The notes beneath the pieces were generated by a model. The model made no database searches and was not told where the DNA came from. It saw only the letters and a list, made by a program, of their open reading frames with translations. Source: Dreissena polymorpha (Eukaryota; Mollusca; Bivalvia; Myida; Dreissenidae). From it: a stretch of 64,000 nucleotides of DNA. Within the stretch, counting starts at the first letter, position 1. Each line of letters starts with the position of its first letter. This document shows positions 38,746 through 52,200 of this stretch, piece by piece. A program made the position numbers and the translations under genes. Location of the stretch: the NCBI RefSeq assembly GCF_020536995.1, contig NC_068358.1, positions 40,375,925 to 40,439,924 on the forward strand. Reading direction: 5' to 3'.

Positions 38746-40494
38746 CACGAAGTCCGACAGTTTCGGAAATGAAATCGGACTATTTGTACATCTATAAGAA
38801 TTCATTAGTATAATAAAGATAATGCATATGTGTAGATCCATTTATCAAATATGTTACAATCAACTGAATAATCTCATCCGAGTTTAGTCTTTTTCATAAT
38901 GTTGTTTTTAGTGAGTTCCCTATATTATTTTATTGATTGGTTTTGTACATTGTTTGAAAAATTGTTTTATATATACACAGCTAGACAGTTGCAATGTATG
39001 AATAGTTGTGAGTATAAAACAATTGATTTGGTTAGTTGTCCTGTTCCCAGTAACACATATTCTGCTCACATCTTGACAAGAAAAATCCGTTAACTAAACA
39101 TAAAAAGACTGTTGTCTAATGTTAAACGTGTTAAAAACTATTATCTCTTGTTATAAGTGAAACAAAATATACATAACACATAAGAAATGTCATATGTTTG
39201 AGACCTTACTAAAGACCAGACGGTACTTAATGTCGTTTACTATTTCGTGATAAGCGTGGCTTTGAAAACATAAATTACGATCGGTTTTTCAAGTAGTATT
39301 TGTATGTATTGTACATTGTATTGTATGTAGCCATAATGATTATGTCATCATTTACGTGAACAGACGACCATACTGAAAAAAACACACGAACCTATCAAGC
39401 GACTTTCGCGTTTGTTCGTTTTAGAAGGTTGAAATACAAAGTTTACCAGATGGGGGTGTAATGCCGTTAATGCGTTTATAATGATTTACGATATTATGCC
39501 AAGGGTGTGTTAAGCCTTATTGAAACACATGCCGATTCATTTCAAGTGTTTCATGCGTCAACTTAATTGGTTTCCTGTTAAGATGCGCTCTTCATTCTTT
39601 CTAGCTACCACAACCTTGGCATCAGAATCCAAACGGAAACATTTATATAGCAATATACAATTCAGGTACATATAAAAGGCAACGGGCTGTTGAAAATACG
39701 GTTGTGAATTTACACGCACGCGTCAGCTCTTGCATAGTGTAACTAGATACAGACTATAGATAGCTTCATGCTTGAATAACCTGAATATTATATTGTACAC
39801 TGAGCTTGTAAGACAGTCTCACTTGAGCTACCAACGTAGTAACATCATTAAATAGTATAGCGCACATAAGTATATAGTATTACTATTATTACACATGAGT
39901 GAAATAATACACTGAAAACAAGTTCAATAACAACTACACATAACATCAACAAATGAAGCATCAGCGATTGGTGACTGAAATTGAACGAATGTGTGCATGA
40001 AGTCTTGAATTAATCATTTATACCACTACGAATGGTTTTTGCAAACTGTGCGTACTCTGGATTAGGGAAAAAAAACAGTTTCTTTCGATATCGAATAAAG
40101 CAATGAAGACCACGGGTCCACGCTTTTTTGCTTAGTGTAATTTCGATTAGCTTAATGAAAATTGTTATACGGCAAAATGTCAGTTCCGTTAATGTTGATC
40201 ATACACACAAAGTTATGTTTTTCTTCTTGTCAGGTACCTGTCAGATGTTCTTTGAGACATTCTAGAGGATCATTATTTTATGCAAACAAACAAATCCGGG
40301 TTGCACATGCCTATCGCAATTAAGTGTAATCATTTACACTATTAAACATATTTAAATAATCTTTGAACAATAAAATGTTTGCCCTTCACATTTGAAGTGT
40401 TGAAGTATGAACCTGATATTAAAATACAAGGCTGTTGTGCAATTCTTAAAGTTGAAACTGTTCAAACGGAACAAATTATTTGATACAAATACGA

Positions 40495-40603
40495 AAGATG
40501 ACGACGACGTAGATGATGATGATGAGGAGGAGGATGACGATGATGATGATGAGGATAACGATGATGATGTTGTTGTTGATGATGATGATGATAATAAATA
40601 TAA
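40495..40603. repeat. (GAT/GAC)n microsatellite
   Basis: GAT, GAC and GAG triplets give an Asp/Glu-rich frame on the + strand and Ile-rich frames on the other. Composition alone explains these frames. Confidence 0.85.
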
Positions 40604-41879
40604 CGAACCAGTAACGAAACAATTCTGTCCTAACTTTAAGCAAACTACAAAGTAAATTATATAAACAGATGTTCAACGCTTTGAGATAACAAGGCTAACA
40701 TGAGAACATAAAAAGGTGCTTGATAGAAAATTGAAATCTTATTCGGATCGATCATGCTACACAAGCTTGAATCCAGAAGAAAATGGCATCCTGAGACACT
40801 GACTAAACTGGAAGGGGCATGGCGAAGTTCGGTACAGAGGTATTAGGTGCGTAAAATGCTTACTTGTCTGGTTTATTTTAGGATATAAACACGCATATAG
40901 GCATTGTGCGCATTATTTTTGTTAAATTGAAAAACATATATCCGATCGACTACACGAGTTTTGCATTAGTGCTATCTTCTTCTTTGAATAGCTTTGATTG
41001 TTTGCAATATACAGCCCCTTTTATGATATTGTAATATATTTAACTGAATGGTACTATGTCTACCAAATGGCCTCAAGTGTGTCTACCCAAATGGCCTAAC
41101 AATTTATAATATACACGTGTATAATGACATTAAGGTTTAACACTAACTTAATGTATAAATTATAAAAAAAACATCATATTTCCGTGTTCATGGTTACATT
41201 TTGATGCCTTTTTAATAATATTAAGGTTATTTTATGCACACACACTCGGTCAAGACGAATACTTTGTTGGCAAACTCATAATTGTGCTGATATCTGCAAT
41301 TTACTTTTTTGTTTTGTTCCACTTTTAGTCCGTTTGTGAATTTAAATATTGATTGATTTCGTGGTTTTATTCCTACGTATCGGAAATCTAAACGGTTGGT
41401 TTTTACCTCAATAACCACCACTTAGACGAACAATATTTCAAAAGAGAACACCTTAATTTAAGTTGCATATTAAAGCATGAAAATTTCACTGTAGAATCAT
41501 ATTGTACGTGTAAGTATGATGAACTTTTACTATATTGCACACTTTGTGTTTATTCCGAAATGCACGAAAAGTTGATTGCTTCAGATAACCAGACCGGTTA
41601 TGCAGATCCGAAACTTTGTTATGTAATCAAGGTCGAGTATTGATCATATTTGCTGAATTTATTCAATTGATTTTCAAATCATTTGAAACATTCACTCACA
41701 TGGTTTACCTTTAAAATAATTCAAATAATTCAAATAAACTTAGAGATAATGTTATTAGAGAGAGATTTGGAAGATTTTTAGTGTCATTCCATTTCCTTCT
41801 TGAAGTGTGGCATAAATAGTGTTCAATACAAAGGGTTAAAGAAACAAATGTTAGTCCGACAACTTTTCCTATTTCTTTT

Positions 41880-42520
41880 TCAGGGGCGGCTCCAGGATGT
41901 CTGGTTGAAGGGGTCGGGATATTGAAAGATTTGCTGTGGGTCCAGGGGGCCTCTAAAGCCTCTGGTGGGTGCTTGGAGTCCAGGGGGCGAATCCACCCGT
42001 AAACTTCACGATTTAAGTGATTTCGAAGGCTTTGACAACCACTTCTCGAGCATGTCACGCCTTATGTACTTCAGCAAAGTACCTTCTTATCATGCCAAAA
42101 AGGTGCATAGCTTATACGTAATACGGATGGATATAGCCGGCAGAAATGCTACAAAGAAGAACACACTAACAGTTATCAGGCTAGTGGCGAATACAGCAGG
42201 GAGGGGGAGAGCATGCAAACAATTGGTGTACCTACAGCAAGATAATGACCAAGATGAAGACGAGGTTTTATTTAACTGATACGTTATAGATCTTTCACTC
42301 AATTGCACAGGGTATAAAGATAGTCCGAAACTCTCTAACAGTCTACCAGTTAGCTATGCAAAGCCCTGCTAGGGGATCCACGGGGGCGAAGCCACCCGTA
42401 AGCTCCACGATTGTAGTGATTTTGAAGGCTTTGACAACCACTTCTCGAGCATGTCACGCCTTATGTACTTTCATCAAAGTACCTTCTTATAATGCCAAAA
42501 AAGTGCTTAGCTATCTATTG
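41880..42520. repeat. Two copies of a GGGGGCGAA(T/G)CCACCCGTAA repeat
   Basis: The segment GGGGGCGAATCCACCCGTAA...AACCACTTCTCGAGCATG...CCTTATGTACTT...GTACCTTCTTAT occurs at about 41985-42113 and again at 42382-42510 with few differences. Both copies are preceded by GGGG-rich sequence. It is a dispersed non-coding repeat of unknown family. Confidence 0.75.
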
Positions 42521-42906
42521 AGATTTTATATAACTGATTCATTATAGATCTATCACTCAATTGCACAGAGTAAAATACATAGACGGAACTCTCTTACAGT
42601 CTCACAGTCAGCTAAAACTTGCTTTGATTTCATTTCAATCTCACTTAACTGTCCAAAAGTGGGTTTAGCAACAGCATCCTAAAGAGAATCAATCTGCAAA
42701 AAGAGGAATACATCAGAATCGCAAAGTTCGAATTGAAAAACCGGGCGACAGAGAGCCTAAAGTTAAAACATTTAGCGATTGTCTGTGATTAGGGGGAAAT
42801 GTTGTGTACGAAAAAGAAGAAAAATGAGTTTAAATATGTGATTTAGATCTAGTTAAGCGTGAAAGATCAAATGAATTGGCTTTACCTTGGCGATTTTAGA
42901 GAGGGC

Positions 42907-42932
42907 GGGGGGGGGGGGGGGGGGGGGGGGGG
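42907..42932. repeat. Run of 26 G
   Basis: An uninterrupted guanine homopolymer on the + strand. It could fold into G-quadruplex structure and its length is prone to sequencing error. Confidence 0.9.
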
Positions 42933-45103
42933 AGATGTTAAAGATAACAAACAACCTATTTTCCGAAGTATGGAATTGGGGACAAAGTCATGTGTACAAA
43001 TAAAAGGCGCATTGTAAAAAAATTGTTTCAACAAACTTAATTCTGATTCTGATTCATAAAAACTTAATATCATTGCCATTAGCTTTTATAAATTTTCATA
43101 TACCTATTAAATGAAGATCAATTCGTATGGAAACTCAAAGCGTTTTCTGAAAATGAGAAAGGAAAGTATATGTACTTTTTGTGAACGACAACAAAAATAA
43201 ACACACGTTTAGGATCTCGATTAAACGGATAATGTGAATGATTTGTGACATTCAAATAGATTGTCACTGCCATTAGATAAAGATTGTCAATGTCATTAGA
43301 TGAACGTTCTTATGTCCGATATTGTTTTCATTATGTTCTGTTTAATCAAGCGGCACGGCAAGTGCACTGTAGATATGCTTAGGTGAATACGCTGTACATA
43401 ATTTGCTCATCAAAACGAAAGTACAGGAGAATTTATATATTTGTAAGGATAAAAGTTGCTTTAACTTTGGACAATTACTGGTAAGTTATACTTATTATTA
43501 TTGTTCATGTACTTAAATATACCATGTTCATTTATTTCAGTCCAACCACACGGGACCGATATTTGGTAAAGTTGAAATTTGGTGTGTAGTTGTTTTCGGA
43601 CATATCACTTTCTGAAACAGTCAGAAGTGGGTGGGGTTATGTAAAAAATGTATTCCTTATATTAACATTCTATATGAGGTTTGGAACAATATGCAAAATT
43701 AAAATAGCATATACTTCAGTGATACATGAACAAGTTCTAATGAAGTCTTTCAACAAGAGTAAATAATCACTTTTTTCATCTTATAAACCACCATTTATAT
43801 TGCCCATGTGTTATAAATATTGTTGTTTACAATTGACAGTAGCCTGAGTAGGATTCAACACAATACTTCTTTAAAAAGTACAATAGCTTAAGAATATTTT
43901 GAACATTAGTGATTGATATCACTGCTTAACAAAATAAATGAATTAAGCTAATTATGCTTTTATTAATGCGTGAAATACATTGATAAAAAGTAAAAATGCT
44001 TTTGTCATTTTGGATTTTCCTACTTTCGATTTCAACGACCTTGGATATCGGATAACAGAGAGATCCATATAAATGGTATATCACGGAAGACCGATGAGTC
44101 ATACTTTTCATTGATTAATTTTATGTCTGGTTCTATTTGTCAATTGTGTTTTTATTATTTTTAATTATATGGTTACGTCGTATTAGTTTAATGATTTATG
44201 TCAAGCGTGTATTACTGGATTTAGACTCTTATTTTATTTTATTAAAAGTTAACGGTAATGTTTGTAATGCCAGAGACTAACACAATGTGTTTTGTCATGT
44301 TTCTGCTATTCTTTAAATTGCGGAATGTGTTTTGCTTGATGTAATTCGATAAGTTATGATCAGGTGATCAAATCAGTTTGTTGAAGCAATTCGCTTATGG
44401 AGATAATAATGTAACAATTGTCTTTTAGCATTATTTTTGTCACGACGGCTTTCCAAAAAATATATAGCATACTACTGTAATCTTTTGCATACTTTATTAT
44501 CTCTGGCATATTTTGTGAACCTACGTGTAGTGAAAATTGGTATAAGAATTATTATGAATTCAGTACTAGTGTATAGTAAAATGTTCCATTTTCCGCTTTA
44601 TTACTGTGAGCACTGAAACTGTGATCACTGAAACAGTAGCTTGATATTGAACAATAAGAACATAATAACTGCGTCATTATTCAGGTACGAGTACGTACTT
44701 TGTATTTTAATACTACGTACATATGGTACACCATATTTGTCAAAGATTTTTGCATTTAATTGTAAATGACATATTTCTTGTATATGAAAGTATTAATTGG
44801 CACCGAAAAATATACAAACCGTAAAAAATTACTGATTGCCGTATTATTAAATTAACATGTTTATGATGTAAAATAAATACTAAAATTCTCTAATAGCGTA
44901 ATCGTCTCTGTTACAAAGATACCAATATAGATACCATATTGGTATGTACTGTTGACTTGTCTATTAATGCAATAAACTATGTATTAACTGTTTAATTAAC
45001 GTATTCAATTTATTCCAACATTTTCTACATCAGGTACGAACAACAAGTTAAATAACGGATTTTTATTGGAAGTAACGTCCTCGTAGTTCATAAATAGAAA
45101 AAA

Positions 45104-46227
45104 ATGGCATCGTCAGGAAACGTGATGATCATTGATGACGATGATGATAATGAACCTAACCATCAGCAAACTGAAAATCAAATGATAAAGGCGGATGATC
45201 CGCTCTATGCAATAACAAGGCCAAATGAACCGCAAAATATACAAAACGATGGAGATTCCGGTACTAAATGTATACCAGCACACTTTACGCGACAACTATC
45301 TACTCCACTGAACATTCCTAAACGGTTGCCGCATTTCGGTGAACATCAGACAGCGTCCCATGGAGCATCTGCTTCGAGAATATCTGAGACAGAAGAAATG
45401 TCTGCCGTTGAAGACAGACTGCAGAAGTTTCAAGGTAACGATGTGGCGCCTAAACGACGCGAGCGGGCGGGAAAACCTAAATGGCGGAGAGAAAGACCTC
45501 GTAGCGGATGTGGGTTTTTAGGTAAAGATTCAAATGCGCCGAAGTTTCCGTTTGAAGTTATAGAAGAAATGTCAGCCGTTAATGTCACGATGCTAATCAT
45601 CAAAGGGTTTGGTAGGAAGCACAGGAGTTCTACTGTAAACATCAACCTCGACGAGCGAAATAATCGAGTGACCATTGAAGCACAATCAATGGAGGAATTG
45701 AATACCGTTCAGATAAACATGCGTGGATGTCTTGAACAGATACGTACGAGAAAAAGGAATGTTGATAAGAATGTGGCTGATTTTTTGGCAACTGATCCGT
45801 GTCGCAAATGCTTGCGTGCTAAATTGAAATGCAAAAAGATAGGAGCTGTAATTGATGCACAAGAACATTCTTGTGAACTGGTCGGGTATGCATTCACTGT
45901 AAACAATCTCGACACAGCGTTTAACGTTTTAGACGAAACGTTGATTACAAGAGACATTCCGTTGCAAACGCACGATCGCGAGGCTGTTAATGTGTCAATC
46001 AATAAAATAAGTCAACACAAAACCGAACTTACTGGTATGTTCGTGTCCTCGACGACAGTTAAATTAATCAGTTTCGTTGAAAGAGAAGTAGACGAAATAG
46101 AGACGAAGATCCAGAATTTGATGAAGGATTGTAAGCCAAAGGAAGAACGCGCGATTGTGGAATTACATAATGCAAAAGCCAGGTGCTTTAACAAGCACTT
46201 TTCGAGTGGACTTCAATCTGCAATAAG
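45104..46227 (+). CDS. PARP B exon 1: acidic N-terminus and KH-like region
   Basis: The exon opens with ATG after an A-rich leader and encodes MIIDDDDDNE, a low-complexity basic segment (about 115-145, KRRERAGKPKWRRERP), then the KH-like region VTMLIIKGF...VTIEAQSMEELNTVQINM and DPCRKCLRAKLK. The basic segment could be a nuclear localisation signal. Its length, 1124 nt, equals that of gene A exon 1 although the two exons gained and lost different segments. Confidence 0.85.
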
Positions 46228-49200
46228 GTAAACTTTTGTTTTGTTTCACCCTTTTGAATAGTGGGCTCGTTTTGACGGGGGAGTTCTATCACAAATTAGG
46301 AAAACTGTAGGTACATGTAGGTTCAATAACATATTAAAATGCTTTGCTACAGACGTAGATTAGATTAATAGTATGCTCAAATTTGAGTTGATTGAGATTG
46401 CCGGAATTATTCACAAACAAGACTAAAACTGAGTCTTACTTTGCCCAGATTCGTTTTATTTATAAAAGCTTACAGTGAAAGAGAAATTGTAATGCAATTA
46501 TAGTTGGCAACTTAATACCTTAAGAGCAGATTAATAGGGCCTAATTTCAGTCCAAAATCAGCACTATTAGCACTGACAAATAAGCTGGATGGTTATATAT
46601 TACAAATTATAGTTAATCATAAATATGCACATAATTTCTTCAGTTCATTTATTTGTGCGTTAGCTTGATAGTTTTTAATACCAATATCTCAGGCGAAAGA
46701 TAACTGCATTTTTTACAATTGTCCAGTAAAATACACGGTCTGGTCCCATCGACATAACAGTGTTTTAATAGCGATTAACTTTATTTAAATATAAAATCTA
46801 ATAGTGTAACATATTTAATATTTTGATATACTTACAGACAAAGAAACGGCCAGTATTGGCCTGAACAGTCTGGCAATGATGAAAATATCAAAGTGACTAT
46901 CACAGTCATTGGAGAGTCGGGCCTTAAAGACTTGCTAGAACAAACCGTGAATAAGATTTGGAAGGAACGATTTGACTTCGCAAAAGTATGCACTAACGGT
47001 AATACACATTTATTGTAGATGTGCACATTTTGCAAACCAAGAAAAGCATGGTAAATAAAGCAAAATTCGGATATTTTAAAAACGATTTAAAGTGAACATG
47101 CGCAAGTTCACATGCCATATGAATGTGATACAAATATTAAAGGTAAATGATTGTGTAATTAATGAACACTATGTGTACTCGACTTATATGTATTTCTTTT
47201 AAGCTGATGATAAATGGCTGCTTGTGAAGGGTGTTTCTGGGAAACAGGGTATGACTTTCCTGAAGCACTGTGAAGTAACTTTCGATTGCTTCATAGAACA
47301 GTTTAAAGAGGGCACAGTACAACCACCCACTGGAAAATCACGGTATTTTTATTCACATATTATGTGTCTGCATATCAGATGAATTATTACAGTCTGAATT
47401 TTTTTTTTCCATGTACGGTTCTTTAAATTACTTTTCACAAAGAAGTGACGTCGCGGATTTCGCATTAGTTGTCGTATAAAGCCTCATTCGTGCAATGTGA
47501 TCATCAATGTAATCATATTTTATTTCTCGTCGTTTCATTGCATAAATGATATTTCACTGGTTTTGGCAGTTTGATGTTTGACGTTGCTTTACACTATTTT
47601 ACTGCATATTTAGCCACATGAGTTATAGATAGGTTTGTTTACAACTTATAATAAGTACACCAAAGAATGTTCCCATCGACGAATGTAAAAAACATTTAAC
47701 TATGTATCAGTTTTAGACAGTTTTATGCTGTTGACATTATCATAATACAATGTAAACACAGGGGATAGGCCTGGCTTAGTATTTCCTTTACGTAATTGAT
47801 ACATTTTTGCCCCTGTAACAACTTAACTTATCCAGATGAATTTGGGGACATGAAATTTTCATAAATACAGTTAATACTGTTAAGACATTTACATAACTAT
47901 TTTCAAAAATCGTCAATCATAGACTCGGGTTTGGTTGAGTATGTTTGGCTGATGATAAAAGTGTTATTTATTCGATATAACTAAGCGACCAATACCATAG
48001 AGAATAAAAAACATACGTATGAAGTTGTTTTGTGTTTAGCAAACTGAGCATGAATGTCGCAAGATGGGCTATTGTGGTTATCCGGCGTCCGTCCTGCGTA
48101 CGGTTGACGTCGTGCTTCGTCAACTTTTAACTCTTTTTTTCGCACTTGCTGACACATTGTCATCCGCTTTTTATGAAACTTTCTGCGAACATTTACTTGA
48201 ACATAATAATACTGAATTCGAATATGTCCTATGGGTGTCAACAATTATGCATGTGGTCAAATCTTAACAAAACCTTTTAGCTCTAAAGAGGCCTTAAGTA
48301 TGACTCAATCTTAAGGGAACTGTGTATGGATGTAAATCGCGACGATAACTAGGTCAACAGGTCAAATCTGAGGATAGTAACATGTTCTCACTCTAAAGGC
48401 CACAATACGATTCAATCTTAATGAATTTTGAACATGTTTATCTTTGCTTTATTACGGCTGAGTTAGAATCTTGGTTACGTGAGTTAAAACACTAGGTCAC
48501 TAGGTCAAATCTTCAAAAAAACGATATGTAATTGTAGTGACCACATTTATGACACAAGATTTGTCACTATGTTTATCTTGACAATATCTAAGGTAAAAAA
48601 TGATTAATGGTTACGTGCGTCGAAACAATGGGTCATCAATTCATATCTTCGAAAACCACGCTATCACTTTACAAACCACATGTATGACTTAATTTTGACA
48701 AAACTTTGTCGGAATGTTGATCTTTACAAAATCTAGACCATAAAAATTCACCTTAATACTTTGTGAATACTATGGAGGTCGCATGCTTAATTCAATCTTG
48801 ATTAAGCTTTTTCTAAATGTATTTTTTATTGTAAAAAAATCCAAAAAGGTCAATAGGTCATGTTTCGATAATTGGGTATCATTGAAGTCATGGGAGTATT
48901 TTAGGGCCACCATGTTACTCTTGTTTGTGTTTGCCATGTTGTCATTTTTTCGGAAATGTGACAGTTGGTGATGCTGGATGTGTCCCAGTGTCTATCAAAT
49001 ATATCCTTATGTTCATATGTATTACTTAAATGAGTAAGTATTATCGGCAAACTTATTAAGTAGTGGCATAAGTATGTTTAACTGGCATAGAAATGTGCAC
49101 GTACGTCTTAGTATTGATGAACAGTTCGGATCGACTGGGTAATTTTGATGAAGTGAGTTGTATCGTCAGTCGCATGGTTTACTACTGTTTAAAAATGCAA

Positions 49201-52200
49201 AAATTCCAGAATAAACAAACGCAAATTTAATAATAATAATAAAAAGAACTTTTTATTCAAATCCGATATAGCACATATCTACAATGCGTTAGGTCCAAAA
49301 GACCCATGAGCATAATTATAATATGCTACTTTGAATGTTATTGTGTGTGAAAAAAAGGGTAACAGTTCAACCCACCGAGGATTCGGATACTTCAAGTAGC
49401 AGCGACGATGAAATGAGTCCAGGTGCTGAAGCCGATGTTGATAATGAAAACAGACAAAATAGAATTGTGCCTGCTAGATCGATCGGTTCAGACACATACA
49501 TTCAACTGCAGGGAACCTGTGTAAGCATCTAAATATCATAATTTAACAAACAACATTTGTAGGATATCAATGCTTACTAGAATATTAAAAACATAATGTG
49601 TGATATTGTTGCCTGAAACTGCAACAGATTTTGATTAGTATTATGTCAGAAACCAGAATTACACGTTTATTTGCAGGACTACAAAGTGGCTTTGGCTCGA
49701 GCTCTTCAAAAATCGCTTGAATCAGAAAGGTATATACCGTTATGTTGACTTTGTTCGGAGACATTCATTTTAGTTGATAGAGTGTTATGTTGATTTGATT
49801 CTACGAGCATTAGGGTTTAAAAATACCTTGGCACATATGTTCACCTATATCAGACTTTGAGTCGCGCGGTAATATCTAGTCGCTACCTTGAAACGTCATG
49901 TCAAATTTTGTCCAGAACAAAATACAGCACTTTTGATCAAAATGGGGCTTATCCGCTTTCAGAATTGACCATACATGGAGGGATTTTAAAATATCTCGAC
50001 ACACCAATATTAGACTGTTTGCCTCGCGCTTCAAGAATCACGTAGATGCCTTAAATTTCAAGGTCAAACTTTGAGATAATAAGTGGAAATATATCACTCA
50101 TTTTTCAAAAAAGGTAATTTCCGCTGTATGATCGATCATTATGCATTTCAAAAAGCATGACGCAAACGTTTGCCGATTTTAGACGGTGTATCATACCCAA
50201 ATACCGCATGCATGGTTACCTTCAAGGTAAAATATCAAAATAGTTTTCAATTCATGGCTTTTCAGCTCTTTTACTTGTCAGTGCACATAAATAAATTTAA
50301 GATGAAATTAAATATATGATATACAGCCATATTTCATATGAAATAGTAGAACAAAAGCATGCATTTGAATTTAATTAATTCCCTAATTTAATTATTCAAT
50401 AGTTTGATACAAATAGACGGGGTTTCACTCAAAAGAAATCATAGCGATTTCTTGGATTTCATTCATGGAGATCCAAAATCAAAATGTAACATTGATTGTC
50501 ATGTTTATGGCTGTGTCAAAGCGGTATGTGGAGTCATTAATAACTGCCAATTATAGCTCTAATTTTTTCCAATATGGTCAAAAGGTAATTGCTGAAAGAT
50601 GTAAAAAGGCCGTCTGATGCTTGGAGGTATGTATAGGTCAGGTGCATAACACATAAACTTCTGTTTTTAGAAAACCAATATTATTTATTTATTAGTACAC
50701 GTAATGAAAATGATTGAATACACATCTCATTAAATACTTCTCCGGTAAGTAAAAGAGCTAAACACCGACACTGCATCATTTCATATTGGTATAGTATAAA
50801 TAAGCATCCAAATTCATTATATAAGAAGATAATTGTAACCTTTTTACATTAGGTAATGCAATAATGGTAACCTTAAAGTGGTTTTCTTTGACGTTGATAT
50901 ATGGTGTATGATGTGGCATTCTATTAATCAATATTTCAAATATAAGAACGGGTAATCATGTGACAGTCAAGATGGCGACGTTTATTCCGAGACAGGTATT
51001 TTTCGCCTTGTTATGCCCTGTATTACTTTTGTTATTTTTGTAAATGCCGTTCTCTTTCCATACATCTGAGAAAGAAAGTCATTAGCGTTTATTTCGTATT
51101 AATATTCGCTCTTTATCTCGACCTTACTCGCTACGAAGTTTCTGCGCGGAACACACACAGCTTCCTTAAGAAAATTCTTTGCGATCAAAGTCGATGTATC
51201 GAGCGAATATTAATACGAAGTAAACGCTTATCAGTTTCTTGTTGATATGGCTTGAAAGTGAGCGGCATTTAAACACTTAATACAAGTAATAAAGAATAAA
51301 ACGGCAAAAAAATACATGTCACGGCATGAACGTCACCATCTTGACTGTGACGTGAATAGCCCTCTGAATTATCTATTGTAGCAGTGGACTGAATCATCCA
51401 AACAATGAAGCCCGCGGATTGCGTCAGTTGAGAGAAAGGTCCTTTCCGTCTTTGGAATTCGAATCTCCGGAATATGATGATAAAGGTGATAGAGGCTATT
51501 CCGATCGGATGAAAAAGGTTGTGTATCTGCCCCAGGTAATGCGCCTGCCTGTAAATGCTGTTCAGTTATTAAGGCAACTATTAACATGTTTCTTATTTTA
51601 CTTGTATTATAAGTTTGTATACACATCATGTATGAACATGTTTCCTCTAAATCCAATACAAGAATATAATCACTTTGGTATTTTGCAGGAGGATCGGAAG
51701 CAACAAGTACAAAGGTAACAGAATATACCTTTATATTATGTATTTAATTTATTATATATAAAACAAACTATTTCCATATCGTTTTTTAAAGTTTATTTTA
51801 ATATGTTAACGTCCATTAAGAGTGAAAATAAAACTAAATATATGATTATTTTTCGGGTCCAATAAATTGTTACTGTTTTAATAAAAAGGAATACAAATTA
51901 TTCTGCTTAATCGAAAATAAAACGTTTAGTAAAATATCGCATGTGGTTGTTTTTTCATAGTATTAAAACATTAACTAATGAGCACATCGGTTGTGTTGGT
52001 TAGAAATCGATTAATTGGTTTATTCGTGATTATAGGAATTTGTTTTTTAATATTAAATAACAGTTAATCCAACACCGAAATCAACTACATCATCAATATA
52101 TTTACAGAAGTGATCATTCCGCTTAATCGAAAACAAAACATTTATTAAAATATAATATAGCGGGTTATAGGCTGGGAATTATAATCAATGTTTTATGAAA

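Larger units (their letters stand above)
35479..45103. other. Spacer between the two PARP genes
   Basis: About 9.6 kb without any exon-like segment on either strand that I can support. It holds the 3' UTR of gene A, the promoter of gene B and a few short repeats listed separately. Tandem-core elements so common in gene A's introns are almost absent here. Confidence 0.6.

Noticed and set aside
40407-40655. Asp/Glu-rich acidic protein
   Set aside because: It comes from a GAT/GAC microsatellite; no flanking exons or splice sites support a gene.
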